Positions 42,378 through 51,387 of a stretch of 64,000 bases of DNA are shown one piece after another (the stretch's first letter is position 1; each line of letters opens with the position of its first letter). The stretch lies in the NCBI GenBank assembly GCA_947495165.1, contig CANLXM010000001.1:620001-684000 (forward strand). Direction: 5' to 3'. The notes under the pieces were generated by a model. It did no database searches, was not told where the DNA came from, and saw only the letters and a list, made by a program, of their open reading frames with translations. The position numbers and the translations under genes were made by a program. The stretch is from an uncultured Cellulomonadaceae bacterium. GTDB taxonomy: Bacteria > Actinomycetota > Actinomycetes > Actinomycetales > Cellulomonadaceae.

Positions 42378-43120
42378 CGACGTCCGACTACATCCTCTGG
42401 CTGGTCATCCCGTACGTGACGCTCGCCTTCTTCATCCTTGGGCACATCTGGCGGTACCGGTACGACAAGTTCGGCTGGACCACGCGGTCCTCCCAGCTGT
42501 ACGAGAGCCGGCTGCTGCGGTGGGCGAGCCCGCTGTTCCACTTCGGGATCCTCGCCGTCTTCCTCGGGCACGTCATGGGCCTGGTGATCCCCAAGAGCTG
42601 GACGGACGCCGTCGGGCTCTCCGAGGAGGCGTACCACGTGCTGGCCGTCGGCATCGGCGGGATCGCCGGCTTCGGCACGCTCGTGGGCGCCGCGCTGCTG
42701 ATCTACCGCCGGCGGACCGTCGGGCCCGTGTTCCGAGCGACGACCAAGATGGACAAGGCCATGTGGTTCATGCTCGGCCTCGTGATCCTGCTGGGCCTGT
42801 GGAACACCGTGGCCGGCTCCGTGCTCAACCTCGGTGGGCACTACAACTACCGGACCGGCGTGTCCGAGTGGTGGCGCAGCGTCTTCTACTTCAACCCGAA
42901 GCCCGAGCTCATGGCCGAGGCGCCCCTCGGGTTCCAGCTGCACGCGCTCGCCGCGATGGCGCTCTTCGCCCTGTGGCCCTTCACCCGGCTCGTGCACGTC
43001 TTCAGCGCGCCGCTGTGGTACCTGTGGCGCCCGTACGTCGTCTACCGCCGCCGGACGGATCGGCTCGGCGCGCGCGCCACCCGGCCCGGATGGGAGCGCA
43101 GCGGCGCCGGACGTCGCTGA
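42374..43120 (+). CDS. narI: Respiratory nitrate reductase gamma subunit NarI
   Basis: 248 residues, five helices. The heme b ligands match E. coli positions: His56 and His66 (S-P-L-F-H-F-G-I-L..L-G-H-V-M-G), with His190 (Q-L-H-A-L-A-A) and His208 (R-L-V-H-V-F-S-A-P). It oxidises menaquinol at the membrane and passes electrons to NarH. Last gene of narKGHJI; a repeat-rich hairpin element follows. Confidence 0.97.
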   Translation: MTTSDYILWLVIPYVTLAFFILGHIWRYRYDKFGWTTRSSQLYESRLLRWASPLFHFGILAVFLGHVMGLVIPKSWTDAVGLSEEAYHVLAVGIGGIAGFGTLVGAALLIYRRRTVGPVFRATTKMDKAMWFMLGLVILLGLWNTVAGSVLNLGGHYNYRTGVSEWWRSVFYFNPKPELMAEAPLGFQLHALAAMALFALWPFTRLVHVFSAPLWYLWRPYVVYRRRTDRLGARATRPGWERSGAGRR

Positions 43121-43201
43121 CCGCCCCGGGCTCCACCCGGGCGGCGTGCTGCCGAGCCCGCCCGCCCCGCCCGCCTGGGCGTGGCCTCTGCCCGCCTGGA
43201 T

Positions 43202-43274
43202 CGCGACTTCGTTACTTTGGCGCGACTTCGTGAGTTCTATGTCGCGAAGTCACGGTCGAAGTCACGAAGTCACG
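43202..43274. repeat. Clustered GACTTCG / CGAAGTC repeats after narI
   Basis: Two copies of GACTTCG (43205-43211, 43224-43230) face three inverted copies of CGAAGTC (43245-43251, 43257-43263, 43265-43271). Longer pairings such as CGCGACTTCG with the inverted copies can form alternative hairpins. The element spans the convergent ends of narI and the molybdate transporter gene and overlaps the latter's stop codon. Confidence 0.6.
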
Positions 43275-44463
43275 ACGACGCGCGGGCCGACGACGCGGGC
43301 GGAGCGGGTGGCGCTGCGGACGCGGGCGGCGTGGGGCGCAGGACCCGCGCCACCAGCAGGCCGAGGAGGACCGCGGCGGCGAGGTTCCACACCGCCCCCA
43401 GGACCCCGACCCCGAGTGCGACCGCCCACGCGCGCGAACCGCGCAGGTCGCGCAACAGCAGCACGTGCATCACGCCCGCGACCGCCAACAGGGCGGCGAC
43501 GACGGCCAGGGGGAACGCGGGCAGGACGTCGGCCAGGCCTGCGCCGGCGCCGACGGCCAGGACCAGCAGCGTCACGCCCATCAGGAACGGCGCCCGCCAC
43601 GTCCGTGCGCCGAAAGCGTGGTGCGCGCTCATGCCGCCAGCGCCGTGGCACACCGGCATCCCTGAGACGGCTCCCGCCACGAGGTTGGCCGCGCCGAGGG
43701 AGCGAGCGAGGCGCGCCGGGGTGACCGTCCGCCCCGCTTCGCCGAAGTAGGTCCGCGCGGCGTCGGCGGGGGCCAGGCAGGAGTTCGCGAAGGTCAGCGG
43801 CAGCTGCGGCAGCACCAGCACGACGGCAGCCGTGGTGAACGAGCTCCAGCTGAGCGTGGGGAACGTCAGGGGCGAGGGGCCGGCGGTGAGCGGTCCACCG
43901 GCCACGACGACGGCGACCGCGATCGCGCCGAGGACGACCACCAGGATCGCGTGCCGCCGCAGGACCAGCAGCACCACGAACAGGACGGCCGTCGCCACCT
44001 GGATCACCACGGGCTCCGCCTGGTGCGTGAACGTCGGCTGCGGAGCAGTCGCGAGGCCCCAGGCGATCTTGGCGAACAGGAGCCCGACCGAGAGCTGGAT
44101 CCCGCGGATCACCGGGACCGGGAACACGCGAGCGACGCGGTCCAGCAGGTCGCCGCGCCCGAGCACCAGGAACGTCGCCCCCATCAGCAGGGCGCCGGCG
44201 GCGATCACGTCGGGGCCGAGCCCGGCGGCGATCGCGATGGCCCCGAACGCCTTGAGCGGCTGCACCGCGACCGGGAGGCGGTAGAGCGGCGCCACCCCCA
44301 GGTACAGCAGCGCCGCGGGCAGGAGCACCGCGGTCGGGCTCAGGCCGTTGGCGACGATCAGCGCCACGGTGATCGGCACCAGGACGCCCAGGTCCGCGAT
44401 GGCGCCGGACGCCTCGCGCCACCAGAGGCGGCCGGTCCCGACGACGGTCTGGTCTGCGGGCAT
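43270..44463 (-). CDS. MOT1-type molybdate/sulfate transporter
   Basis: 397 residues, about ten helices. The pattern A-D-L-G-V-L-V-P-I near the start, P-V-A-V-Q-P-L-K-A-F, P-L-T-F-A-N-S-C-L-A and C-H-G-A-G-G-M-S-A-H-H-A-F-G-A-R-T identify the MOT1/SulP-like family that imports molybdate. Context agrees: it follows moaE by 3 bases in a cofactor operon, and no ModABC transporter is seen. The A/P/S-rich last 25 residues are low complexity, and the stop falls inside the repeat element. Confidence 0.88.
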   Translation of the reverse strand: MPADQTVVGTGRLWWREASGAIADLGVLVPITVALIVANGLSPTAVLLPAALLYLGVAPLYRLPVAVQPLKAFGAIAIAAGLGPDVIAAGALLMGATFLVLGRGDLLDRVARVFPVPVIRGIQLSVGLLFAKIAWGLATAPQPTFTHQAEPVVIQVATAVLFVVLLVLRRHAILVVVLGAIAVAVVVAGGPLTAGPSPLTFPTLSWSSFTTAAVVLVLPQLPLTFANSCLAPADAARTYFGEAGRTVTPARLARSLGAANLVAGAVSGMPVCHGAGGMSAHHAFGARTWRAPFLMGVTLLVLAVGAGAGLADVLPAFPLAVVAALLAVAGVMHVLLLRDLRGSRAWAVALGVGVLGAVWNLAAAVLLGLLVARVLRPTPPASAAPPAPPASSARASS

Positions 44464-44466
44464 CGG

Positions 44467-44889
44467 CTAGGCCGAGCCCGTCCACTCGTGGGTACCGTCG
44501 GGGAAGACCTGACGCTTCCACACGGGCAGCCGCCGCTTGACCTCCTCGACGAGCTCGCTGAGCGCCGCGAACGCTTCCGCGCGGTGGGACGCGGACACCG
44601 CCGCGACGAGCGCGGCGTCCCCGACCACCAGGTCACCCACCCGGTGCACGACGGCCACCGCATGCACGGCGTGCCGGGCGGCGACGTCGGCGGCCACCTG
44701 GGCGACGACGTCGGACGCGGTGGGATGGGCCACGTACTCGATGCCGGTCACCGCGCGGCCGCCGTCGTGGTTGCGGACCACCCCGGCGAACGTGACGACG
44801 GCGCCGGCGGCAGCATCGTCGACGGCGTCCTGCACGAGCGCGACATCGAGCGGAGCGTCGCTCACGCCCGCGAGCGGGACCCGCGTCAT
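44467..44889 (-). CDS. moaE: Molybdopterin synthase large subunit MoaE
   Basis: 140 residues. Family features are G-A-V-V-T-F-A-G-V-V-R-N-H-D-G-G-R, L-x-Y-x-A-H (here I-E-Y-V-A-H), H-R-V-G-x-L-V-V-G-D, S-A-S-H-R-A-E-A-F and the C-terminal P-V-W-K-R (K active site). It joins MoaD to convert cPMP to molybdopterin. ATG overlaps the DUF6457 stop as ATGA, and the start is set by that overlap. Confidence 0.95.
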   Translation of the reverse strand: MTRVPLAGVSDAPLDVALVQDAVDDAAAGAVVTFAGVVRNHDGGRAVTGIEYVAHPTASDVVAQVAADVAARHAVHAVAVVHRVGDLVVGDAALVAAVSASHRAEAFAALSELVEEVKRRLPVWKRQVFPDGTHEWTGSA

Positions 44890-45185
44890 GCCGGGGCGCT
44901 CGACGTCGGCCAGTCGCGCGCGAGGCGGGAGAGCGTCTCGATGCGGGCGCCGACGGCGGCGGCCTGGTCCTCGACGGATCCCGCTGTATCCCGCGCGCTG
45001 GCGAGACCCAGCAGGAAGGCGGTGAGCGGTGCGGCCGGCCTGCTCGGTCCGTGCGCGACGTCGCGGATGAGCGCGAGCAGCGGCCCCGTGGTCTGCGTCA
45101 TGAGCTCGCGGTCGACCCCCAGCTCGGTGCAGACCTCGTCGAGCCACCTGTTCATCGCGGCCATCTTCTCGCGCTCGCCAGTCAT
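44886..45185 (-). CDS. DUF6457 small protein in the cofactor operon
   Basis: 99 residues, mostly helical, with NRWLDEVCTELGVDRELM and the later APLTAFLLGLASARD. It fits the DUF6457 family, which I associate with molybdenum cofactor loci in actinobacteria. The start is a leaderless ATG 7 bases after the -10 box TAGGGT; shorter starts at 45164 and 45155 are possible. Overlap with moaE makes a cofactor-related role likely. No catalytic residues are evident, so an adaptor or assembly role is plausible. Confidence 0.72.
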   Translation of the reverse strand: MTGEREKMAAMNRWLDEVCTELGVDRELMTQTTGPLLALIRDVAHGPSRPAAPLTAFLLGLASARDTAGSVEDQAAAVGARIETLSRLARDWPTSSAPA

Positions 45186-45192
45186 GCGACCG

Positions 45193-45198
45193 ACCCTA
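45193..45198 (-). promoter_or_regulatory. -10 element for DUF6457-moaE-MOT1
   Basis: TAGGGT on the minus strand, 7 bases before the ATG at 45185. It lies in the 24-base gap after mog, so the downstream genes can be expressed apart from mog. Confidence 0.4.
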
Positions 45199-45209
45199 GC
45201 CGCCGCCAC

Positions 45210-45731
45210 TCATGCGTGCCGATGGTCGCCACCGTCGAGCTGGTCGAGCACGTGACCGGCGAGCGGGAGCAGGACGTCGAGGCCCTCGTCGACCCCCCGC
45301 ACGGACCCCGGCAGGTTGACGACGAGCGTGGACTCGCCCACGATGCCCGCCAGGCCCCGGCTGAGCACCGCGGTCGGGAGGTTCCGGGCGCCGTGGGCGC
45401 GCAGGGCCTCGGCGATGCCGGGCAGCTCCTTGGTCAGCAGCGGACGGGTGCCCTCGGGCGTCTCGTCGCGCGGGCCGACGCCGGTCCCGCCGGTCGTGAC
45501 CACCAGCCTCGCCTGCGCGTCGATCGCCCCGGTGAGGGCGCGCTGCACGTGCGCGGCGCCGTCGGGCACGACGACGGGGGCACCCACGCGGTAGCCGGCC
45601 GCACGCAGCCGTTCGACCGCACGCGGCCCCGACGCGTCCGCGCGCGTGCCCGCAGCGCTGCGGTCGGACACGGTGACGACGACGGCGATCGCGGCCTCGT
45701 CGTCGGCGGCCGGAGGTGGGGCGGGGTTCAC
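45210..45731 (-). CDS. mog: Molybdopterin adenylyltransferase Mog/MoaB
   Basis: 173 residues from GTG with GGGAG upstream. MogA fold motifs are V-V-T-V-S-D-R-S-A-A-G-T-R-x-D-x-S-G-P, T-T-G-G-T-G-V-G-P-R-D-x-T-P-E and a conserved S-R-G...G-x-S-T-L-V-V-N-L-P-G-S. It adenylates molybdopterin so that MoeA can insert molybdenum. Position: start of the leftward cofactor group, 24 bases before DUF6457. Confidence 0.94.
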   Translation of the reverse strand: MNPAPPPAADDEAAIAVVVTVSDRSAAGTRADASGPRAVERLRAAGYRVGAPVVVPDGAAHVQRALTGAIDAQARLVVTTGGTGVGPRDETPEGTRPLLTKELPGIAEALRAHGARNLPTAVLSRGLAGIVGESTLVVNLPGSVRGVDEGLDVLLPLAGHVLDQLDGGDHRHA

Positions 45732-45868
45732 GGCGTGCTCCCGTCGTCGTCGAGCCCTCCGCGCCGGAGGGCTGGGCCCATCATGCGCGACGGTGGGCCC
45801 GGTGTGCGAGGACGCGGGATACGTTGGTGGTTCGAACGGCGCCTGTGCGCCACGAGCCGGAGGTATGC

Positions 45869-47089
45869 GTGACCGACCACATCCCGACCGACGTGCAGAG
45901 CGAGGCCCCTGCCGCCCGTCACGGCGCCGCGACGTCCGTCGACGCCGGCGCCGCCGACTGGAACCCGCGGGGCCGGACGGTCCGCCGTGACCCGGTGGCC
46001 GCGTACGACGAGATGCGTGCGCGCTGCCCGGTCGCCCGCGGCACGGACGATTCCTGGACGGTGTTCACCCACGCCGACGTCATGGCTGTGGCGCTCGACC
46101 ACGACACGTTCGCGAACGCCGTCTCGACCCACCTGCATGTGCCGAACGGCCTCGACGGCGCCGAGCACTCCGCGTTCCGGGCCGTGATCGACCGCTACTT
46201 CACGCGGGAGCGGGTGCGGGCGCTCGAGCCGCGGGTGCGCCAGGTGGCGCAGGACCTGGCGGCGAGCCTCGACGTGCCCGGCAGCGTCGACGCCGTGGCG
46301 CTCGGGTCCCGGTTCGCCGTCCGCGCACAGAGCGTGTGGCTCGGCTGGCCGGCCGAGATCGAGGACGAGCTGCTCCAGTGGGTCCGGGACAACCACGAGG
46401 CCACGCGCTCGGGCGACCGCGCGCGCACGGCCGCGGTCGCCGAGCGGTTCGACGCGATCATCCGCGCGCTGACCGCGGTGCGGCGGGACCCGGACGCACC
46501 CGACGACGTCACCACCGCGCTCGTGCGCGACCACGTCGACGGACGGCCGCTCACGGACGACGAGATCGTCTCGATCCTGCGGAACTGGACCGGCGGCGAT
46601 TTGGGCTCGATGGCCCTGTGCGCCGGCGTCGTGCTGACGTACCTGGCCGACCACGCTGACGTGCAGGCGCGGCTCCGCGCGGGCGTCAGCGACCGCGAGC
46701 TCGACGCCGTCCTCGACGAGATCCTGCGGATCGACGACCCGTTCGTCAGCAACCGGCGCGTGGCCACGGAGCCGGTGACGCTCGGCGGACGGGAGGTCGC
46801 CGCAGGGGAGCGTGTGGTGCTGAGCTGGACCGCGGCGAACCGCGACCCGCGGATGTTCGGCGACGACCCTGAGGCCTTCGACCCGGTCGGGAACGCGCCC
46901 TACAACTTGGTGTGGGGGATCGGGAAGCACGTGTGCCCGGGGCGCCCCCTGGCGACCCTCGAGCTGCGCGTCCTGGTGCGGGCGGTTCTGGACGCCACCG
47001 CGGCGATCGATCCGGATCCCGACGGTGCCCGACGTCGGAGCCTCCCGCCGCTCGGTGGCTATGCCGAGGCACCGGTGGTCCTCCGGTAG
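45869..47089 (+). CDS. Cytochrome P450
   Basis: 406 residues. Heme-binding loop W-G-I-G-K-H-V-C-P-G-R-P-L-A with the ligand Cys. ExxR is E-I-L-R in helix K, and the I helix has G-G-D-L-G-S-M. The usual F of FxxGxHxC is W here. The start is GTG 4 bases after GGAGGT. The class is soluble bacterial P450, but no ferredoxin is adjacent. It is divergent from mog and unrelated in sequence to the nitrate genes. Substrate unknown. Confidence 0.92.
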   Translation: MTDHIPTDVQSEAPAARHGAATSVDAGAADWNPRGRTVRRDPVAAYDEMRARCPVARGTDDSWTVFTHADVMAVALDHDTFANAVSTHLHVPNGLDGAEHSAFRAVIDRYFTRERVRALEPRVRQVAQDLAASLDVPGSVDAVALGSRFAVRAQSVWLGWPAEIEDELLQWVRDNHEATRSGDRARTAAVAERFDAIIRALTAVRRDPDAPDDVTTALVRDHVDGRPLTDDEIVSILRNWTGGDLGSMALCAGVVLTYLADHADVQARLRAGVSDRELDAVLDEILRIDDPFVSNRRVATEPVTLGGREVAAGERVVLSWTAANRDPRMFGDDPEAFDPVGNAPYNLVWGIGKHVCPGRPLATLELRVLVRAVLDATAAIDPDPDGARRRSLPPLGGYAEAPVVLR

Positions 47090-47125
47090 CTGGCCCCGGC
47101 GACCGCGCGCAGCCCACCCTCCCGC

Positions 47126-47193
47126 GAGTCCGATAGTTCGACCCCCGTTCCGATAGGAGTCGCTATCGGCCTCGGGACCGAACTATCGGACTC
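47126..47193. repeat. Nested inverted repeat between P450 and SulP
   Basis: Perfect 15-bp arms GAGTCCGATAGTTCG (47126-47140) and complement (47179-47193). Between them is a smaller hairpin CCGATA-8-TATCGG (47150-47155/47164-47169) that repeats part of the arm. It sits between convergent genes and could act as a bidirectional terminator. A TGAGCGACC-like 9-base repeat (about three copies near 47202-47230) follows. Confidence 0.6.
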
Positions 47194-47261
47194 GGCGGAG
47201 TTGAGCGGCCTGAGCGACCTGAGCGACCTGGGGAGTCGGGGAGTGGGGGAGCGGTCGGGGG

Positions 47262-48818
47262 CTAGTGGTTCGCGCCGAGGTTGCCGGCCAGACGTTCGTG
47301 GCGGGCGGCGCTGTCGGGGTTCATGCCGACGATCCGCACGGTCTTGCCGCGCGCGCGGTACTTGGTCTCGATCGCGTCGAGCGTCGCCACGGTGGACGCG
47401 TCCCAGATGTGCGCCCGGGACATGTCGATGACGATCGTGCGCGGGTCGCCCGAGTAGTCGAACTGGTACACGAGGTCGTTCGAGGACGCGAAGAACAGCT
47501 CGCCCTCGACTGCGTAGACGCGCTCGTCGTCGTCGTCCGAGGCGTCCAGCCGGGTGACCGTGGTCAGGTGCGCGACGCGGCGGACGAACATCAGGGCCGC
47601 GACCACCACGCCGGTGAGCACCCCGTACGCCAGGTTGTGCGTGAACACCGTGACGAGCACGGTCGCGACCATGACGGTGGTCTCCGACCACGGCATCCGA
47701 CGCAGCGTCGCCGGGTGGATCGAGTGCCAGTCGAACGTGCCGACGGACACCATGATCATCACGGCCACCAGCGCGGCCATCGGGATCGTGCCGACGACGT
47801 CGCCCAGCCCGACGACGAGGATCAGCAGGAACACCCCGGCGAGGAACGTGGAGATCCGGGTGCGGGCGCCGGACGCCTTCACGTTGATCATCGTCTGACC
47901 GATCATGGCGCAGCCGCCCATGCCACCGAAGAACCCGGTGACGATGTTCGCGACGCCCTGCCCCCAGGCCTCGCGGGTCTTGTTCGAGTGGGTGTCGGTG
48001 ACGTCGTCGACGAGCTTGGCGGTGAGCAGCGACTCGAGCAGGCCGACGAGCGCCATGGTGATCGCATACGGCGCGACGATCTGCAGCGTCTCGAGGGTGA
48101 GCGGCACGCTCGGGATCAGCAGCTCCGGGAGGGACTCGGGCAGCTGGCCCTCGTCCTTGACGGTCGGCAGGGTCAGCGAGGCGGTGACGGTCACGAGGGT
48201 CAGGAGCACGATCGCGACGAGCGGCGCGGGCACCACGGTCATGACGCGCGGGAGGAACACCATGATCGCGATGCCGACGGCGACCATCGGGTAGACGAGC
48301 CACGGCACGTCCTGCAGGTGCGACAGCTGCGCCATGAAGATGAGGATCGCGAGTGCGTTGACGAACCCGACCATCACCGAGCGGGGGATGAACCGCATCA
48401 TCTTCGCGACGCCGAGGAGCCCGAACGCGACCTGCACGAGGCCGCCCAGGATGACCGCGGCGATCAGGTAGTCGACCCCGTGGTCCCGCACGAGCGGCGC
48501 GATCACGAGCGCGATCGCGCCTGTCGCTGCGGAGATCATGGCCGGGCGCCCGCCGACGAACGCGATGGTCACGGCCATGGTGAACGACGCGAAGAGCCCG
48601 ACGCGCGGGTCCACGCCCGCGATGATCGAGAAGCTGATCGCCTCGGGGATCAGTGCGAGCGCGACGACGAGACCCGCGAGGATCTCGGTGCGCAGCCGGC
48701 GCGGGGAGCGGAGCGCGGCACGCACAGAGTGCGCCGCGTCGGCCTCGGGCGCAGCGACCACCGGCACCGGGGAGGGCGCGGGATCGGTGATCGCGAGGGC
48801 GTCGTCGTGCGCAGGCAT
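47262..48818 (-). CDS. SulP-family anion transporter with STAS domain
   Basis: 518 residues. About twelve helices with SulP motifs: [29 protein letters not shown] and [19 protein letters not shown]-terminal STAS domain (about 420-505, [13 protein letters not shown]) follows. The family moves sulfate, bicarbonate or other anions; the M-I-G-Q-T-M-I-N-V group is typical of bacterial bicarbonate/sulfate members. GGAG lies 8 bases before the ATG. Single gene. Confidence 0.93.
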   Translation of the reverse strand: MPAHDDALAITDPAPSPVPVVAAPEADAAHSVRAALRSPRRLRTEILAGLVVALALIPEAISFSIIAGVDPRVGLFASFTMAVTIAFVGGRPAMISAATGAIALVIAPLVRDHGVDYLIAAVILGGLVQVAFGLLGVAKMMRFIPRSVMVGFVNALAILIFMAQLSHLQDVPWLVYPMVAVGIAIMVFLPRVMTVVPAPLVAIVLLTLVTVTASLTLPTVKDEGQLPESLPELLIPSVPLTLETLQIVAPYAITMALVGLLESLLTAKLVDDVTDTHSNKTREAWGQGVANIVTGFFGGMGGCAMIGQTMINVKASGARTRISTFLAGVFLLILVVGLGDVVGTIPMAALVAVMIMVSVGTFDWHSIHPATLRRMPWSETTVMVATVLVTVFTHNLAYGVLTGVVVAALMFVRRVAHLTTVTRLDASDDDDERVYAVEGELFFASSNDLVYQFDYSGDPRTIVIDMSRAHIWDASTVATLDAIETKYRARGKTVRIVGMNPDSAARHERLAGNLGANH

Positions 48819-48900
48819 AGGTGTCTCCGAGAAAGGTGGGGGGTGCCACCATGCTACGTGCCAGCTCTTCTCGGGCCGGGCGGGGCCCGAGGCGCGGGCA

Positions 48901-48906
48901 TAGTGT
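48901..48906 (+). promoter_or_regulatory. -10 element of the SDR gene, leaderless
   Basis: TAGTGT ends 6 bases before the ATG at 48913. No ribosome site is present. Confidence 0.45.
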
Positions 48907-48912
48907 GGCGCC

Positions 48913-49632
48913 ATGACTGAATCTCTGACCGGCAAGGTCGCCATCATCACCGGAGCGAGCAAGGGCATCGGAGCCAGCCTCGCTCGCCAGCTTCACGCGA
49001 GCGGCGTCAAGCTCGCGCTCGCCTCCCGCGGCGGGGACGACCTCGGGCTCGACGGCGTCCTCGCCCGCGCCGTCGACGTGCAGGACGCCGCGGCCGTCGC
49101 CGCGCTCGCGGACGAGGCCCGGGCGGAGCTCGGCCCGATCGACATCGCGGTCGCCAACGCAGGCGTCGGCCACTACGCGGGCTTCCTCGACACCCCCGTG
49201 GACCGCATCGAGGAGATGCTCGCCACGAACGTCACGGGCACCATCAACCTCTACCGCGCCGTGCTCGGCCCCATGATCGAGGCCGGCCAGGGCGGCGACC
49301 TCATCACGGTCGCGAGCGAGGCGGGCCGTCGCGGCTTCCCGGGCGAGGCCGTCTACTGCGCTTCCAAGTTCGCCCAGGTGGGCCTGACGCGGGCGCTCGA
49401 CGGCGAGCTACGCGAGCACGGGATCCGCGCCACGAACATCTGCCCCGGCGGCGTGCACACCGAGTTCGCGATCGACGGCGGCCGCGGCCGCACCCACGAG
49501 GACCCGAACGTGCAGGCCATGATGGACCCCGACGACGTCGCGGACCTGATCGTCTACACGCTCACGCGCCCCCGGAACATGCGCCTGCTCGAGGTCGCGC
49601 TGCGCCCGATGTCCGAGCCGTCCTGGGGCTGA
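48913..49632 (+). CDS. Short-chain dehydrogenase/reductase
   Basis: 239 residues, classical SDR: TGASKGIG (residues about 14-21), N-A-G-V near 83, catalytic Ser in V-A-S-E-A, and Y-x-x-x-K as Y-C-A-S-K near residue 150. N-T-E/R preferences at the end of strand 2 (S-R-G-G) suggest NADP. The P-G-G-V-x-T motif follows the active site. Substrate not predictable. It converges with the following gene, 6 bases apart. Confidence 0.94.
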   Translation: MTESLTGKVAIITGASKGIGASLARQLHASGVKLALASRGGDDLGLDGVLARAVDVQDAAAVAALADEARAELGPIDIAVANAGVGHYAGFLDTPVDRIEEMLATNVTGTINLYRAVLGPMIEAGQGGDLITVASEAGRRGFPGEAVYCASKFAQVGLTRALDGELREHGIRATNICPGGVHTEFAIDGGRGRTHEDPNVQAMMDPDDVADLIVYTLTRPRNMRLLEVALRPMSEPSWG

Positions 49633-49638
49633 GCAGCC

Positions 49639-51285
49639 TCAGAACGCCAACGAGCTCAGGCGGTCGGCGAACGATCGCACGACGACGTCGCCGACCACCT
49701 GCAGCTCGGGAGGCGCGAAGAGAGCGCCTTCGGCCGTGGTCCCTAGCTCCTCGGTCCACAGCCACTCACCCGTGGTGGCGTCCTGGGCGACCACCTGGCC
49801 GGTGCCGATGTTCCTCTGGTCGACCCACAGAAGCACACCGTCCAGAGCCAGGACGGGCGAGAGCGTCGACTCCGGGCGTTCGACCTGCCACAGGGGGTCG
49901 CCGGACTCGGGCGCGACGGCGACCGCAGTGAGGTCGGGCCACCCGGTGTCGGGACGCACGGCGTACGTGACCCGGACGGCGGCGTCCGCGCTCAGGTAGG
50001 TCTCGACGAACGCGTCCGCGTCGGCCGCGGTCTCCCACTCCCAGAGCGTCTTCCCGCCGGCGTCGAGAGCCGCGTCGCCCACCCCGACCACGGACGACCG
50101 CTCGGGGCCGTCGAGGTGAGTCCACGGGCTGCCGTCCAGCGTGGCGCCCGCGGGCAGGGTCGTCACCGTGTCGTTGAACCCGGTCTGGGTGGCGTGCGGG
50201 GCCAGCGGTGTGGTCGTGACCGGGAGCCCCGACGGGTGGAGAAATCCGCTCGCATCCGGCGCCACGGCGCTGAACTCGGAGAGCGCGGTGGTCGTCGACA
50301 GCACGACCGGTGGCGCCCAGAAGAGCACCGCGTCGTCGCGCACCGTGAGCACGGTCTCGTAGACGCGATAGCTGTCGAGCGGGTCCTTGCCGTCCTCCGG
50401 GGAGTACGTGAGCCCGACCACGGGGCCGGCCGCGGCGATGTCGCCGCGGGCGAGACAGGGACTGTCGTCTGCGCCCCGCCCGGCGACGACGAGCCTGGCG
50501 GGGGTCCCTGCGGCGCGCAGCGGGAGGCAGTCCATGCCCGTCCAACGGCCGACTGCGTCGCCCGAGGCCGCTACGAGGACCAGCCCGGTGTCGGCCGCGG
50601 GGCTCCCCGTGGCGCAGAACACCGCGTGCCCGCCCGAGATGTACTGGCACACGCGGGCGCCAGGCTCCGGCAGACGCCACCGGACGTCCCCTCGTCGCGC
50701 ATCGACGCCGACGATCATGGCCCGGTCGGTGCCCGCGCCGATCACGGCGACGACGGTGCCTCCCGTGCTGGACGTGCCGTCGGCCGGGCCGCGCGCGAGC
50801 GAGACGCTGCCCGCGTAGGGCTCGCCCAGCCCCGCGGCAGCGCGCGCCCGGCCCACCTCATCGGTCAGGGCGGCCGCGTCGAGGCTCCACCCCTGGGTGG
50901 GCTCGGTGCGCAGGGCGTCCGGCGGCAGGACCACCTCGTCCACGGCGATCTCCTCGGGTGGCGCCGCTGACGCGTCGGTCGGTGGCGCTGACGCGTCGGG
51001 CGACGCCGGGTCCGAGGGTGTCGGCGGGATCGCGCTCGGGGTCGGGTCCGTCGTCTGTGCCGTGAGCGGCGGCGGCGTGGGGTTGTCGTCCCGGAGGGCG
51101 GCGACGGTCACCGTCGTCGCCAGCAGCGCGGCGAGAGCACCGCCTGCGAGCCACCAGCGGCGTGACGGGCGCCTGGGGGCGGAGTGCCTCGCGTCCTCGT
51201 CAGCCCGGCCCGGCGCACGCCCCGAGCCCAGCTCGATCTCGTAGCCCTGCGCGTCGTCGTCGGCGGTTCCCCCGTGTCCCGTCAT
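49639..51285 (-). CDS. Hypothetical membrane-anchored PQQ-like propeller protein
   Basis: 548 residues. Cytoplasmic N-terminus, one helix (about 39-60, [21 protein letters not shown]), then a P/T/S-rich linker (60-110) and a large extracytoplasmic domain. Repeated blades of the form G-x-V-x-x-x-D-A-x-x-G-x-x-x-W (for example [13 protein letters not shown] and [14 protein letters not shown]) suggest a PQQ-like beta-propeller used for surface protein binding. The ATG at 51285 is chosen over 51303. Function unknown. Confidence 0.75.
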   Translation of the reverse strand: MTGHGGTADDDAQGYEIELGSGRAPGRADEDARHSAPRRPSRRWWLAGGALAALLATTVTVAALRDDNPTPPPLTAQTTDPTPSAIPPTPSDPASPDASAPPTDASAAPPEEIAVDEVVLPPDALRTEPTQGWSLDAAALTDEVGRARAAAGLGEPYAGSVSLARGPADGTSSTGGTVVAVIGAGTDRAMIVGVDARRGDVRWRLPEPGARVCQYISGGHAVFCATGSPAADTGLVLVAASGDAVGRWTGMDCLPLRAAGTPARLVVAGRGADDSPCLARGDIAAAGPVVGLTYSPEDGKDPLDSYRVYETVLTVRDDAVLFWAPPVVLSTTTALSEFSAVAPDASGFLHPSGLPVTTTPLAPHATQTGFNDTVTTLPAGATLDGSPWTHLDGPERSSVVGVGDAALDAGGKTLWEWETAADADAFVETYLSADAAVRVTYAVRPDTGWPDLTAVAVAPESGDPLWQVERPESTLSPVLALDGVLLWVDQRNIGTGQVVAQDATTGEWLWTEELGTTAEGALFAPPELQVVGDVVVRSFADRLSSLAF

Positions 51286-51375
51286 GCTCAGGCATCCTGC
51301 CACGGGCAGCTGACGCTGCCCAGACCCCGCCTGTGGACAGCTCCGCGCCGCACGCCGGCCGTCGGGAGCGCCGCC

Positions 51376-51381
51376 TACAGT
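51376..51381 (+). promoter_or_regulatory. -10 element of recQ, leaderless
   Basis: TACAGT ends 6 bases before GTG at 51388. Confidence 0.45.
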
Positions 51382-51387
51382 GGACGC

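Noticed and set aside
45869..47089. P450 as part of the nitrate or molybdenum system
   Set aside because: Only adjacency suggests it; it is divergent from mog, has its own ribosome site and no shared regulation is visible.
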